Of a DNA stretch of 64,000 bases, positions 47,059 through 56,260 are shown one piece after another. How positions within the stretch are numbered: position 1 is the first letter of the stretch; each line of letters starts with the position of its first letter. The position numbers were made by a program, and so were the translations under genes. Origin of the DNA: Campylobacter concisus (GTDB lineage Bacteria; Campylobacterota; Campylobacteria; Campylobacterales; Campylobacteraceae); NCBI RefSeq assembly GCF_902460845.1, contig NZ_CABPVS010000005.1, forward strand, positions 96,330-160,329, in the 5' to 3' direction. The notes under the pieces were generated by a model. That model was not told the DNA's origin, made no database searches, and saw only the letters and a list, made by a program, of their open reading frames with translations.

Positions 47059-47664
47059 ATGCTGCATGATGTTATTGATTTTATAGTTGCGAGCGTAAGT
47101 AGCTGGGGTTATGCTGGCATATTTGTGATGATGTTTTTAGAAAGCTCGTTTTTTCCATTTCCAAGCGAGGTCGCAATGATACCGGCTGGCTATTTGGCGC
47201 ATAAAGGTGAAATGAGTTTAATTTTGGCCTTTCTTGTAGGCACGCTTGGAAGCCTGCTTGGCGCTATTTTTAACTATTATCTTTGCTACTTTTTTGGTCG
47301 CGAGATCGTTTTAAAATACGGCAAATTTGTGGGAATCACTCACGAAAAAATGGATAAATTTGAAGCATTTTTCAATAAACACGGCGAAATTTCTACATTT
47401 AACTCACGTCTGATTCCTGGCATTCGCCAATACATCAGCCTACCAGCTGGACTTGCTAAGATGAATATATTTAGATTTTGTCTATTTACCACACTTGGAG
47501 CTGGGATTTGGTGTGCTGTTTTGCTTGGAGTTGGCTATTTTCTAGGTTCAAATCCTAGCAAACAAACACTTTTAATAATCACGATCGCTCTTTTGGCTGT
47601 TGTTGCAGTAATAAGTGCTATCTATATAATAAAGCAAAGGCTAAATACATATAAAAATATGTAA
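47059..47664 (+). CDS. DedA family membrane protein
   Basis: A 201-residue inner-membrane protein of the DedA (SNARE-associated, VTT) family. It has the typical motif [22 protein letters not shown] near residues 27-48, then [18 protein letters not shown] and the [18 protein letters not shown] signature with its key Arg. Four to five hydrophobic stretches. Related proteins flip undecaprenyl phosphate or phospholipids; which applies here is unknown. Single gene between the met operon and murI, convergent with murI. Confidence 0.92.
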   Translation: MLHDVIDFIVASVSSWGYAGIFVMMFLESSFFPFPSEVAMIPAGYLAHKGEMSLILAFLVGTLGSLLGAIFNYYLCYFFGREIVLKYGKFVGITHEKMDKFEAFFNKHGEISTFNSRLIPGIRQYISLPAGLAKMNIFRFCLFTTLGAGIWCAVLLGVGYFLGSNPSKQTLLIITIALLAVVAVISAIYIIKQRLNTYKNM

Positions 47665-47716
47665 AATTTAGTGTATTTTATAAAATTTTTATTTGTGGTA
47701 TTTAGTTAGATTTAGC

Positions 47717-48505
47717 CTAGCAAATCGCCCTCATCTTTTCTAGATGAGTTAAATTTCTTGAAATTTTATCTAGCTCAAATTTACTGAATACTTCATCACC
47801 AGAATAGAAAAATCTAACTTTTGGGGCTTGATCTAAAGTAGAAATTTTTAGTCCTAGCTCACTTATAAGGCGATTTATTGTCCCTTCGTTGCCATCAATT
47901 ATGCTTATATTTGACGGCAAAATTTCTCTTAGGCTATCTTTAAAATAGTTAAAGTGTGTGCAGCCAAGCACTAAAAACCCAAATTTGCTTAGATCAAATT
48001 TGGCTAACTCTTCTTTTAGATATGATTTCACATTCTCGGTATCAAATTCCCCATTTTCAGCAAAATTTACAAGGCGAGGCAGTGCAAGTAGCTCAGTCTT
48101 ATCTTTTGCGTGTAAATTTGCGATCAGCTCTTTTAGTTTTGCACCATTTACGGTAACCGGAGTGGCTATGACTAGCGTTTTTAAGGCATCATTATGGCTT
48201 AAGTCATGAGCTTTTTTTACGGCTGGCTCCATGCCGATGATCGGCACGGTTAAATTTGCTCTAAGCTCTTTTATTGCCACGCTTGTTGCCGTGTTACAAG
48301 CCACTACGACAGCTTTTGCGCCATTTTCTATGAGAAATTTCACCGCATCAAAGCCAAATTTTAATATCTCATCCCTGCTTTTTTGTCCATACGGGACATT
48401 TTTAATGTCTGCGTAATATAAAAATTCATGCTCGCTAAGCTTGCTTAAAGCTTCATTTAAGACACTCAGTCCGCCAAGCCCCGAGTCAAATATACCTATC
48501 TTCAT
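47717..48505 (-). CDS. murI: Glutamate racemase
   Basis: A 262-residue enzyme that makes D-glutamate for peptidoglycan. The ATG at 48505 is chosen over further upstream starts because AAGGA precedes it by 5 bases and the protein then opens with the family's MKIGIFDSGLGG. The two catalytic cysteines are in VACNTATS and LGCTHF. Length is normal. It diverges from the ftsW-murG pair, all three serving the cell wall. Confidence 0.96.
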   Translation of the reverse strand: MKIGIFDSGLGGLSVLNEALSKLSEHEFLYYADIKNVPYGQKSRDEILKFGFDAVKFLIENGAKAVVVACNTATSVAIKELRANLTVPIIGMEPAVKKAHDLSHNDALKTLVIATPVTVNGAKLKELIANLHAKDKTELLALPRLVNFAENGEFDTENVKSYLKEELAKFDLSKFGFLVLGCTHFNYFKDSLREILPSNISIIDGNEGTINRLISELGLKISTLDQAPKVRFFYSGDEVFSKFELDKISRNLTHLEKMRAIC

Positions 48506-48597
48506 GCCCATCCTTAAAGCCTGCAATTATAGCAAATAATATCTTTGTAAGCCGTTTTTTATTATACTTTGGCACTTTTTAAACTTGGAGTTAAATT

Positions 48598-49758
48598 TTG
48601 GCAGTTGATAAGATCATTTTCTATCTTTGTTCGACTTTGATCGCTATAAGCATTATTTTTTCACTATCTTTGCCAGTTTTTACGGTTTTATTTTTTAATT
48701 ATGACGAGTTTCACTTTTTCATCCGCCAGTTTATTGTTGGTTGTATCGGAATTTTCATTATGTGGTGGCTCTCTAGGCTCAATCCTGAAAAGACGCTTGT
48801 TTGGATAGGGTTTGGCCTTCTTATATCTTGCGGTATCGCCATGGGGCTAATGCATGCATTGCCAGCTTCAATGGTAACTGACGCTGGTGGTGCTAGACGT
48901 TGGATTAGGCTACCTGGCTTTTCGCTAGCTCCAGTCGAGTTTTTTAAAATCGGTTTTGTCTACTTCTTGGCTTGGAGTTTTACTAGAAAATTTAGTGAAG
49001 GCAAAAGAACCTTGCTAGATGAGATTAAGATACTCATGCCTTATATCATTCTTTTTGGTGTTGCTATCTTTCTTATTGCTGTTATGCAAAATGACCTTGG
49101 TCAAGTGGTCGTGCTGGCGCTTACATTTGTGACGATGGCACTTTTTGCAGGAGCAAGCGCGAGACTTTTTAGCATCGGTATCTTAGGAGCTGCTTTTGTT
49201 ATGACAGTAGCGATAATCAGCTCTGAGCATAGAATTTTACGTATAAAGTCATGGTGGGGCACGATACAAAATATGGTACTTTCTTTCTTGCCTGATAGCG
49301 TTGCAGATGTATTAAGAGTGGCTGATGCACCAGAGCCATATCAAATTTCTCACTCGTTAAACGCTATAAAGCATGGCGAATTTTTCGGAGAAGGGCTTGG
49401 CGCTGGTATATTTAAGCTTGGCTTTTTAAGCGAGGTTCATACTGACTTTGTACTAGCTGGTATCGCTGAAGAGGTTGGTGTATTTGGTATTTTGTGTATC
49501 GTAGCTATATTTATAACGCTACTTTATAGAATTTTTAGAATTTCAGCTAGAAGCGAAAATAAGGTCTATCATCTATTTACGCTTGGTGTCGGGCTTATCT
49601 TATCGTTTTCATTTTTAATGAATAGCTATGGCATCACATCGATCACGCCTATTAAGGGTATTGCTGTGCCATTTCTTAGTTACGGCGGTAGCTCCGTGCT
49701 TGCGATTTGTATCGGTATCGGTATGGTTTTGATGGTTAGTAAAAGGGCAAAATTATGA
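48598..49758 (+). CDS. ftsW: Septal peptidoglycan polymerase FtsW
   Basis: A 386-residue SEDS-family membrane protein with about ten helices. The start is TTG with GGAG 9 bases before. Family marks are the large periplasmic loop and the C-terminal PFLSYGGSSVL motif; GGARRWIRL, LAPVEFFKIGF and QNDLGQ are also typical. FtsW rather than RodA is favoured because it overlaps murG (ATGA), as in division clusters. It polymerises septal glycan with a partner PBP. Confidence 0.92.
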   Translation: MAVDKIIFYLCSTLIAISIIFSLSLPVFTVLFFNYDEFHFFIRQFIVGCIGIFIMWWLSRLNPEKTLVWIGFGLLISCGIAMGLMHALPASMVTDAGGARRWIRLPGFSLAPVEFFKIGFVYFLAWSFTRKFSEGKRTLLDEIKILMPYIILFGVAIFLIAVMQNDLGQVVVLALTFVTMALFAGASARLFSIGILGAAFVMTVAIISSEHRILRIKSWWGTIQNMVLSFLPDSVADVLRVADAPEPYQISHSLNAIKHGEFFGEGLGAGIFKLGFLSEVHTDFVLAGIAEEVGVFGILCIVAIFITLLYRIFRISARSENKVYHLFTLGVGLILSFSFLMNSYGITSITPIKGIAVPFLSYGGSSVLAICIGIGMVLMVSKRAKL

Positions 49759-50777
49759 TTGTTATTTGTGGTGGAGGCACTGGTGGGCATTTAGCGATCG
49801 CAAGAAGCTTTTGCGAAGAGCTAAATAGACGAGATATCAAGCCTATATTTATCGGCTCAACTAGTGGGCAAGATAAATTTTGGTTTGAAAATGACGAGAA
49901 TTTTTTACAAAAATTTTTCTTACCAAGTAGTGGCGTTGTAAATAAAAGAGGCTTTGCTAAACTAAAATCACTAACAAATATCGTAAATCTTGCTTTAAAA
50001 TGTAGAAAAATTTTTAAGCAAAATGACGTTAAGGCAGTCATTAGCGTTGGTGGCTATTCAGCAGCTCCAGCAGCCATTGCAGCCATTATCTCAAAAGTGC
50101 CGCTTTTTATCCACGAACAAAATGCTGTAATGGGCAAACTAAATAAAATTTTAAAGCCCTACGCGAAAGGCTTTTTTAGCTCTTATGATGAAGCTTCGCC
50201 CTACCCTTACCCTGTGGCAAAGAAATTTTTCGATAGTGCAAGAATGAGAGAAGAGCTAAAGACTATTTTGTTTTTGGGCGGCTCGCAAGGCGCAAAAGCG
50301 ATAAATGAACTAGCTATAAATTTAGCTCCATATCTTAAAGAAAAAGGCATAAATATAATTCATCAATGTGGTAAAAACGGCTTTGATGAACTTAAAAAAA
50401 GATATGATGAACTTGGCTTTAATGAAACGAATTTAGAAATTTTTGAATTTAGTAAAGAGATAGAAAATAAGATGAGCAAGGCTGACCTTGCCATATCAAG
50501 AGCAGGAGCTAGCTCGCTTTGGGAGCTTTGCGCAAATGCTTTGCCATCTATCTTTGTGCCATTTCCTTATGCTGCTGGTAATCATCAGCTTTATAACGCT
50601 AAATTTTTAAAAGATAAAGGCATTGCTGAAATTTGCTTGCAAAATAGAGAAAATTTAGACAAAGACGAAGTTATAATAATGATAGAAAATTTTGATCTAA
50701 ACAAAAGCAGTAAAGCTCTAAAAGAGATCCTTTTGCCAAATGGAGCAAAAGAGATAATTGATAAAATTTTAAACTAG
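49755..50777 (+). CDS. murG: UDP-GlcNAc:lipid I transferase MurG
   Basis: A 340-residue GT28 glycosyltransferase that makes lipid II at the inner face of the membrane. The first G-loop is GGGTGGHLAIA at residues 6-16 and the later loop GGSQGAKAIN; the sugar-nucleotide motif is RAGASSLWEL, followed by PFPYAAGNHQLYNA. It overlaps ftsW by 4 bp and runs into the 3' end of the convergent unknown gene by 9 bp. Confidence 0.96.
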   Translation: MIVICGGGTGGHLAIARSFCEELNRRDIKPIFIGSTSGQDKFWFENDENFLQKFFLPSSGVVNKRGFAKLKSLTNIVNLALKCRKIFKQNDVKAVISVGGYSAAPAAIAAIISKVPLFIHEQNAVMGKLNKILKPYAKGFFSSYDEASPYPYPVAKKFFDSARMREELKTILFLGGSQGAKAINELAINLAPYLKEKGINIIHQCGKNGFDELKKRYDELGFNETNLEIFEFSKEIENKMSKADLAISRAGASSLWELCANALPSIFVPFPYAAGNHQLYNAKFLKDKGIAEICLQNRENLDKDEVIIMIENFDLNKSSKALKEILLPNGAKEIIDKILN

Positions 50778-51503
50778 CTCCTCGCCTATCGCACAAGCTT
50801 TTAGTTCTTTTAGCTCAAAGATCAAGTAGTGATAAATAAGCTCATTTGTGTTTAAAATTTTTGCACTAAAGACCGGTTTTATCATAGTTATTATCTTATC
50901 AGTTATACCCGCGATCTCCACCAGTAAAAGTTCATCTTTGCGTTGCTTTGCAGCCTTAATACAATTATAAAAGAACGTATAAATTATCTTAAAATTTTGC
51001 AAAATAACATTTGAAACTATCCTAGAATGAATATGCAAAACATTATGTATACGCTCTTGTAGAGTATTTAGCTCTGCAAGTATTGATTTTATTTGAGTAG
51101 TATCTGTTGTCCTAGAAAAGAGATTTTTCGCTTTATTTTTGTTTTGTATTTGATACTCTGCTACCAAAATTTCTATTATATTTAAAATGGCAACATAGCT
51201 TTCTTGTAAATTTTCATTTGCCTTAAAGCTCACACCGTTTTTCTCAATTTTATAGTTTAAGCTTCTCTTTATCTGCTCCAAATAAGTACTAATGTTTTCA
51301 TAATAGTCCTCTGTATTGAAGACACTTTTAAAAAAATCGCTTTCACCTTTTAAATTTGTAAGCTTTTTTTTAAGTTCATCAGCATTTTTATTAAACTCAA
51401 CAACCCCAACTGCCAAGCCGATCTCGTGCTCACTATTTTGTTCTAATGCTGTCAAACTTTCTTTTAGTACCGAAATTTGTTTTTGAATATTTTGAAAATC
51501 CAT
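50769..51503 (-). CDS. Unrecognised helical cytoplasmic protein
   Basis: A 244-residue protein I do not recognise. The ATG at 51503 is used; a longer frame to 51623 would run into the tRNA gene and lacks a ribosome binding site. The translation is mostly alpha-helical with heptad-like stretches at the start (IQKQISVLKESLTALEQN) and no signal or membrane helix. It has no visible catalytic motif. The middle has LVAEYQIQNKNKAKNLFSR. It ends inside the last bases of murG on the other strand. It lies next to a tRNA gene and a small group of other unknown genes. Confidence 0.7.
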   Translation of the reverse strand: MDFQNIQKQISVLKESLTALEQNSEHEIGLAVGVVEFNKNADELKKKLTNLKGESDFFKSVFNTEDYYENISTYLEQIKRSLNYKIEKNGVSFKANENLQESYVAILNIIEILVAEYQIQNKNKAKNLFSRTTDTTQIKSILAELNTLQERIHNVLHIHSRIVSNVILQNFKIIYTFFYNCIKAAKQRKDELLLVEIAGITDKIITMIKPVFSAKILNTNELIYHYLIFELKELKACAIGEELV

Positions 51504-51574
51504 TTTTTCTCTTTTAATTTTTTTGCTTATTTTACTATAAAAATTATGAAGTTTGTCATTAAGAACTAAAAAGA

Positions 51575-51651
51575 TGGTGCGCCCGAGAGAATTCGAATCT
51601 CTGACCTTTTGAACCGCAATCAAATGCTCTATCCAGCTGAGCTACGAGCGC
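51575..51651 (-). tRNA. tRNA-Arg, anticodon GCG
   Basis: A complete 77-base cloverleaf on the minus strand. The acceptor GCGCTCG pairs with CGGGCGC (one G-U), followed by A and an encoded CCA. The D stem is GCTC/GAGC. The anticodon stem TTTGA/TCAAA holds the loop TTGCGGT, so the anticodon (51615-51617) is GCG, reading CGC and CGU arginine codons. The T arm is AGAGA-TTCGAAT-TCTCT. Most bacteria use ACG here with A34 made into inosine. Confidence 0.95.
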
Positions 51652-51761
51652 ACAAGAAAGTTAAGTCGAGATATTAGCCAAACTTTCCTTAAAGAAAAAT
51701 TGTATTCATTTTAATTTTATAACTGTTTTAGTAAAATCCAATAAAAACAAAAGGAGCAAAG

Positions 51762-51947
51762 ATGAATGATTTTTTCGATAGTTTAAAAGAGATAAAAAAA
51801 GAACTTACTAAAGAGCAAGGTGAGATCAAAAAAACTCAAAAAGAAGCCGTTTCTCATACAAAAGAAGAGGCGATCTCGTATAAAGAAAATAAACTAAAAA
51901 ACGAATTTGCAGAGTACATTAAAGGCCAAGATATAAGAAAAATATAA
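51762..51947 (+). CDS. Small charged coiled-coil protein, unknown
   Basis: A 61-residue protein with a good AAAGGAG site 6 bases before the ATG, so probably real. It is highly charged (K/E-rich) and should be one long amphipathic helix or coiled coil, with KEQGEIKKTQKEA and a repeated SHTKEEAISYKEN pattern. No signal or membrane part. It is 50 bp upstream of the DnaJ-domain gene, so the two may be co-transcribed. The function is not known to me. Confidence 0.7.
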   Translation: MNDFFDSLKEIKKELTKEQGEIKKTQKEAVSHTKEEAISYKENKLKNEFAEYIKGQDIRKI

Positions 51948-51997
51948 ATTTGGAATGCTTATTGCTAAAACATGTAATATTTTATGTGGAGTAGGCA

Positions 51998-52828
51998 ATG
52001 AAAGTTACGCAAACATTAGAATCTCTAAGCATTTTAACTGATAATGACACTTTGTTTCGTGAGCTTAGAGATATGATAAGCAGAAATTTTACAAAAATTT
52101 TATCTAATAAAAATAAGGTTATTTCGTTTTATGAAGAGAGCGAGATCCCACAACGCAAGTGCTTTTTAAAATTTATAAAAAAACTTTATGAAAAGCAAAG
52201 CGATGATAAGCTCGATATTCGTTTTGCAAACTATAAAACCATAAAGCTTGGCTTTGTTCAAAAAAATACCCTAACTCCAGTCATTAGTCTAAATGTAAAT
52301 TTTGTAAAAAATGAAGTCAAATTTGAACTAAAAGATGCACTTTGCAGAGATTTTGCTAGCTACATCAGCGAGAGTCTGGTAAAAAGTAATGTTACTTTTA
52401 GCAAAAATGATGATTTTTTAAACATCACTATCTCAAACGACAACGACATAAACGCATTAAACAAACTACTCTACAAAAGAAACTATCCAAAATTTAGCGT
52501 AAATTTTATCTATGATGAAAAAGACTACAAAGCCTTTAAACAAGGCATAAAAATAAAAAGCTCATCTAAATTTGTAAGCAGATTTTCTGTGCTTGCAAAT
52601 TTACTTGAGGAAAATTTTGAGATTTTAGGTTGCAAAAAAGATGATGACTTTGAAACTATCAGGCAAAGCTATCTTTCACTCGTAAATATCTATCACCCAG
52701 ATAGGCACGCCAACAAAAATCCTCTCATACAAGAAGAATACGCAAAGAAATTTAAAAATATTCAATCTGCTTATGAGAGCCTAAAACCATACTTTAAAAA
52801 TCAAGAAAATTTTGTGATGGTTGGCTAG
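51998..52828 (+). CDS. DnaJ-domain protein
   Basis: A 276-residue protein with a C-terminal J domain (about residues 205-270) that carries the DnaK-activating motif HPD in IYHPDRHANK, followed by YAKKFKNIQSAYESLK. The first 200 residues match nothing I recognise and replace the Gly/Phe and zinc domains of true DnaJ, so this is a specialised co-chaperone that would bring DnaK to a particular client. No signal peptide or membrane helix. The start follows GGAG in GTGGAGTAGGCAATG. The next gene starts 36 bp later. Confidence 0.85.
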   Translation: MKVTQTLESLSILTDNDTLFRELRDMISRNFTKILSNKNKVISFYEESEIPQRKCFLKFIKKLYEKQSDDKLDIRFANYKTIKLGFVQKNTLTPVISLNVNFVKNEVKFELKDALCRDFASYISESLVKSNVTFSKNDDFLNITISNDNDINALNKLLYKRNYPKFSVNFIYDEKDYKAFKQGIKIKSSSKFVSRFSVLANLLEENFEILGCKKDDDFETIRQSYLSLVNIYHPDRHANKNPLIQEEYAKKFKNIQSAYESLKPYFKNQENFVMVG

Positions 52829-52864
52829 AGTACAGCTTGCCATGGAGCTTTAAAGAGAGCAAAA

Positions 52865-53608
52865 ATGAATGGTGAAATGTTTAATATATGCGCCATTATT
52901 GTTGCCGCAAAGCAGGCCATAAAGTCAAATTTTCCTATCCTGTATAATGGCACTAGCTACGAAAATAGTATAAATTTTCACTTTCTCTCAGGCCATATGG
53001 AAAATGGCGTAAATGAGTGGTTTGAGCACGCATTAAAACTTGGATTAAGCGATGTAAGACTTGCTGCAAATTTAACTGGCTCATCAGATGAACGTTTATT
53101 GCTTAGCTTTTCAAACTCTACCGCAAAATCGATCATTTGCATTTTTAAAGAGCACATGAGTTGCTTCTTACCCTACTGGAAATACAACAAAGATCAAAAA
53201 GGCTGGGATATAATATATAAAGAATTTGGTCTTGAAAAAGATGTTAATTTAGAAAATTTTAGCGACAACACAGAGGCTTTTGTGGCCATACTTACCAAGA
53301 TAGCGGCCTTTGCAGATGAGATAGAGTGTAAGAATTTTGGTGAGTGTTTTCGCAGGGCATTAAAATCACTTAGATCTTCAAGCAATGATGATCAAAAGAT
53401 ATTTAATACACCGCTTATGCCAAATAAAAATTTAGCTCTTTTTGCTGCGGCAAGCTTGGCTGATGTTTTTGGTGGTATGGGCTCTTGGAACGACGATGCA
53501 GCAGGCATGGCACAATATAAAAAACGTGGTAAAGAGTACGAAGAGCTTAGCAACGAGCTTTTTACACAGATGCGCAAGGCCATACTTTTTGCTGTAAATG
53601 AGTGGTAG
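52865..53608 (+). CDS. Unrecognised cytoplasmic protein
   Basis: A 247-residue protein I do not recognise. It is mixed alpha/beta in look and has no signal peptide or membrane helix. Notable residues are several Cys and Trp in the middle (SCFLPYWKYNKDQKGWD) and a C-terminal part with ADVFGGMGSWNDDAAG. The ATG follows AGAGAGCAAAA, a fair site. It is the last of three rightward genes and abuts the rpoN stop on the other strand with no gap. Perhaps a partner or client of the DnaJ-domain protein before it (inference only). Confidence 0.7.
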   Translation: MNGEMFNICAIIVAAKQAIKSNFPILYNGTSYENSINFHFLSGHMENGVNEWFEHALKLGLSDVRLAANLTGSSDERLLLSFSNSTAKSIICIFKEHMSCFLPYWKYNKDQKGWDIIYKEFGLEKDVNLENFSDNTEAFVAILTKIAAFADEIECKNFGECFRRALKSLRSSSNDDQKIFNTPLMPNKNLALFAAASLADVFGGMGSWNDDAAGMAQYKKRGKEYEELSNELFTQMRKAILFAVNEW

Positions 53609-54862
53609 TTAGCCGTTTATTTGATAGACTCTTTTTCGCTGGCTAGAGCTGCCGATGTTTAGAATTTTGCGGTATTTTGTGATAGTTCGGCGAACGATTT
53701 GAATGTTAAATTTGGCTTGGATTAGCTCTTGGATTTTTAGATCAGAAAGTGGCTTTTTGTGATCTTCATTATTAATAAGCTCTAGTAAAAATTCCTTTAT
53801 CGCAGCATTTGAAGTCTCCTCGTCAAAGCCAGTTGAAAAGAAATTTTTAAGTGCAATAGTACCCCTTGCACAGCTTAGATACTTATTTGCGATTGCCCTT
53901 GAGATGGTTGACGGATTGCGTCCAAGCTCGTCTGCCAGGTCTTTTAGCTTCATAGGCTTTATATCGCCGCCCAAGAAGTAGTCATACTGATACTCAACTA
54001 TCATAAGCCCTATTTTATAAAGCGTTGATTTTCTCATTTCAAGGGCATCTATGAGCTCGCTTGCCTCTTTTATGCGCGAGCTTACAAAGGCCTCTTTCTC
54101 GTCTAGCCCCTCGGTATCAACCAAAATTTCAGGATAGTAATCGTCATTTATCTGCACACTTATGCCGCTACTTGTGCTTAGCACGAAGATGTCAGGTACT
54201 GCTTCTTTTTTATCTTCAAGATACTCAATCGCCGGTGGATTTTTAAATTTCTTTATGATCTTTAGCGCGTCGTCATAAAATTTAAGCTTTCTAAGCTTTT
54301 CTATATTTTCAAAATTTAAGATGATCTTTCTTGTGCACTCGATGATCTCATCACTCGCCTCTGCCTCGCTTAGCTGAAACAAAAAATTCTCTTTGACATC
54401 CTTTGCACCAATGCCACATGGCTCAAGGTAGGCAAATCTCGCTCTAACCCGCTCTACTTCGCCCTCATTAAAGCCTGCAAAAATTTCATCATCATAAGAA
54501 AAATAGCCCTCATCGTCCAAACACTCGATGATCTTATATGCGATATCTTGAGACTTTTGCGTGGGGAAAAGTGGCGGATTGATTTGACCAATTAGCTTTT
54601 CATAGAGGCTTTCTTTGTAGATGCTTAAAGCCTCGATATTCTCAGTAACAGAATTTCTACTAACCTGCTCGAAAAAATTTCGTTTTTTTTCACTTTTTTC
54701 TAAATTTTTATGTTCGATCGTGGCAAATGGATTGTCTTTTATAAAAGGCTCAAGCGTCTCTTTTAGCTCATCAAGTCCGCTTTGAAGTATGGGAAGCCAG
54801 CTTCGTAGCGTTTGGTTTAGTTTGATCTTTGGTGCTAAAGTTTGCTTTTGCCTTAGCATCAT
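53609..54862 (-). CDS. rpoN: RNA polymerase sigma-54 factor
   Basis: A 417-residue sigma-54. The Gln/Leu-rich region I is at the start (LRQKQTLAPKIKLNQTLRSWLPILQ); the core-binding middle follows; the helix-turn-helix and the RpoN box VRRTITKYRK lie near the C-terminus, the part that reads the -24 promoter element. In Campylobacter sigma-54 drives flagellar hook and rod genes. It starts directly after the lptB stop in a leftward run from the S4 protein gene. Confidence 0.96.
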   Translation of the reverse strand: MMLRQKQTLAPKIKLNQTLRSWLPILQSGLDELKETLEPFIKDNPFATIEHKNLEKSEKKRNFFEQVSRNSVTENIEALSIYKESLYEKLIGQINPPLFPTQKSQDIAYKIIECLDDEGYFSYDDEIFAGFNEGEVERVRARFAYLEPCGIGAKDVKENFLFQLSEAEASDEIIECTRKIILNFENIEKLRKLKFYDDALKIIKKFKNPPAIEYLEDKKEAVPDIFVLSTSSGISVQINDDYYPEILVDTEGLDEKEAFVSSRIKEASELIDALEMRKSTLYKIGLMIVEYQYDYFLGGDIKPMKLKDLADELGRNPSTISRAIANKYLSCARGTIALKNFFSTGFDEETSNAAIKEFLLELINNEDHKKPLSDLKIQELIQAKFNIQIVRRTITKYRKILNIGSSSQRKRVYQING

Positions 54863-55591
54863 CTACTCAAGTAGCTTAAATTCTTCGCCAAGATAGTGCG
54901 TTCTAACGAGCTTGTTGTTTGCCACTTCGCTCGCACTGCCGCTTGCTAGTAGCGAGCCATCTTTGATGACGTAGGCTCTGTCACAAATGGCTAGCGTCTC
55001 ACGGACGTTGTGGTCAGTTATCAAAACGCCGATGCCTAGCTTTTTAAGGTCTCTAACGATACTTTGTATGTCGCTAACTGCGATCGGGTCAACACCAGCA
55101 AATGGCTCATCAAGTAGCAAAAATTTTGGTTTTATGATGAGGCTTCTAGCGATCTCACAGCGTCTGCGCTCGCCGCCACTTAGACTAACGCCCTTTCTTA
55201 GGCGGATAGGCTCGATATTTAGCATATTTAGCATCTCGTTTACTCTTTTAGAGATCTCTTCTTTGCTTTGATTTAAAATTTCAGCCCCAAGAAGTAAATT
55301 TTCTTCTACACTTAGCTCTTTAAATATACTTGATTCTTGCGGCAAATAGCCAATACCAAGGTGTGCTCTTTTGTGAAGCGGAACATTTGTGATCTTTTCG
55401 TCATTTAAAAAAACATCTCCGCTAGTTGGCGAGATGAGTCCGCAAATCATATAAAAAGTGGTCGTCTTTCCAGCACCATTTGGCCCAAGAAGCCCAACGA
55501 CTTCGCCGCTATTTACCTCTAAAGATATACCTTTTATGATCTCACTTTTTTTGATCGTCTTTTTTAGATCTTTTACTTCTAGTTTATGCAC
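54863..55591 (-). CDS. lptB: LPS export ATPase LptB
   Basis: A 242-residue ABC ATPase that powers extraction of lipo-oligosaccharide from the inner membrane. Walker A is GPNGAGKTT, the signature LSGGERRR and Walker B FLLLDEPFAGVDP; the family-typical IGYLPQESSIF Q-loop is present. The start is GTG, overlapping tsaE by 8 bp. LptB next to rpoN is a common arrangement in proteobacteria. Confidence 0.95.
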   Translation of the reverse strand: MHKLEVKDLKKTIKKSEIIKGISLEVNSGEVVGLLGPNGAGKTTTFYMICGLISPTSGDVFLNDEKITNVPLHKRAHLGIGYLPQESSIFKELSVEENLLLGAEILNQSKEEISKRVNEMLNMLNIEPIRLRKGVSLSGGERRRCEIARSLIIKPKFLLLDEPFAGVDPIAVSDIQSIVRDLKKLGIGVLITDHNVRETLAICDRAYVIKDGSLLASGSASEVANNKLVRTHYLGEEFKLLE

Positions 55592-55982
55592 TTATAACCT
55601 CGTATTTTCTGCCATTTTTGCTAGGAGAAATTTTTACTAACGTATAGCTCTCGCCATTTTTCTTTAGAGCTTTTTCTAAATTTTCATCGCCCCACTCTAC
55701 TAGATGAAGCCCCTCTTCAAATAAATTTTCAAAAAGGCCGTTTTTTGCCATCCCGTCAAAACCGATCTGATAAATGTCGTAGTGATAGATATCTTTACCA
55801 TAAATTTGCATCAATGAAAATGTCGGAGACGTCACGCTCTCATCTACGTCATGAGCCTTGATGATCGCCTTTACAAGCGTCGTTTTGCCACTTGCTAGAT
55901 CACCACTTAGTAGCACCACGCCACTTTTTGGCAGCACCCGCACAAGCTCGTCAAGCTCATTTTCTAAAAGCTCAAAAACCAT
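55584..55982 (-). CDS. tsaE: tRNA t6A synthesis ATPase TsaE
   Basis: A 132-residue P-loop protein of the YjeE family that works with TsaB, TsaC and TsaD to make t6A37 in tRNAs reading ANN codons. Walker A is SGDLASGKTT, followed by SPTFSLMQIY and the HYDIYQ motif; LVEWGDE is the Walker B-like acidic part. ATG 55982 is preferred over a TTG one codon upstream, since it overlaps the stop of the S4 gene (TGATG). Confidence 0.93.
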   Translation of the reverse strand: MVFELLENELDELVRVLPKSGVVLLSGDLASGKTTLVKAIIKAHDVDESVTSPTFSLMQIYGKDIYHYDIYQIGFDGMAKNGLFENLFEEGLHLVEWGDENLEKALKKNGESYTLVKISPSKNGRKYEVISA

Positions 55983-56227
55983 CAAAGCTCTTTTACGTAT
56001 TCGCTCTGAGCGCTTTTTGGTATGCTTTTTGTAGTTGGGATCGCCAGCACCTCATATCTTGCCTCACGAGCTAGAAATTTGATGGTAATAACATCGCCGA
56101 TCTTTACATCTTTTGCCGCTTTTGCCTGCACGCCGTTTATGCTCACAACGCCGCTTTTACACATATCTTCGCTAACGGCACGCCTTTTGGTGATATTTAC
56201 TACGTTTAAAAATTTGTCTACTCTCAT
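55982..56227 (-). CDS. S4-domain RNA-binding protein, HslR-like
   Basis: An 81-residue protein that is nearly all S4 domain: MRVDKFLNVVNITKRR, then GVVSINGVQAKAAKDVKIGD. The S4 fold binds structured RNA. It resembles HslR, which recycles stalled 50S-peptidyl-tRNA complexes, and other small S4 proteins, so the exact role is open. First gene of the leftward run to rpoN. Confidence 0.88.
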   Translation of the reverse strand: MRVDKFLNVVNITKRRAVSEDMCKSGVVSINGVQAKAAKDVKIGDVITIKFLAREARYEVLAIPTTKSIPKSAQSEYVKEL

Positions 56228-56260
56228 GCGGCGGATTTTAACAAAAATAGCCTTAAATTT

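Noticed and set aside
51504..51623. An upstream start for the 244-residue unknown protein
   Set aside because: It would begin inside the tRNA-Arg gene and has no ribosome binding site; the ATG at 51503 is better.
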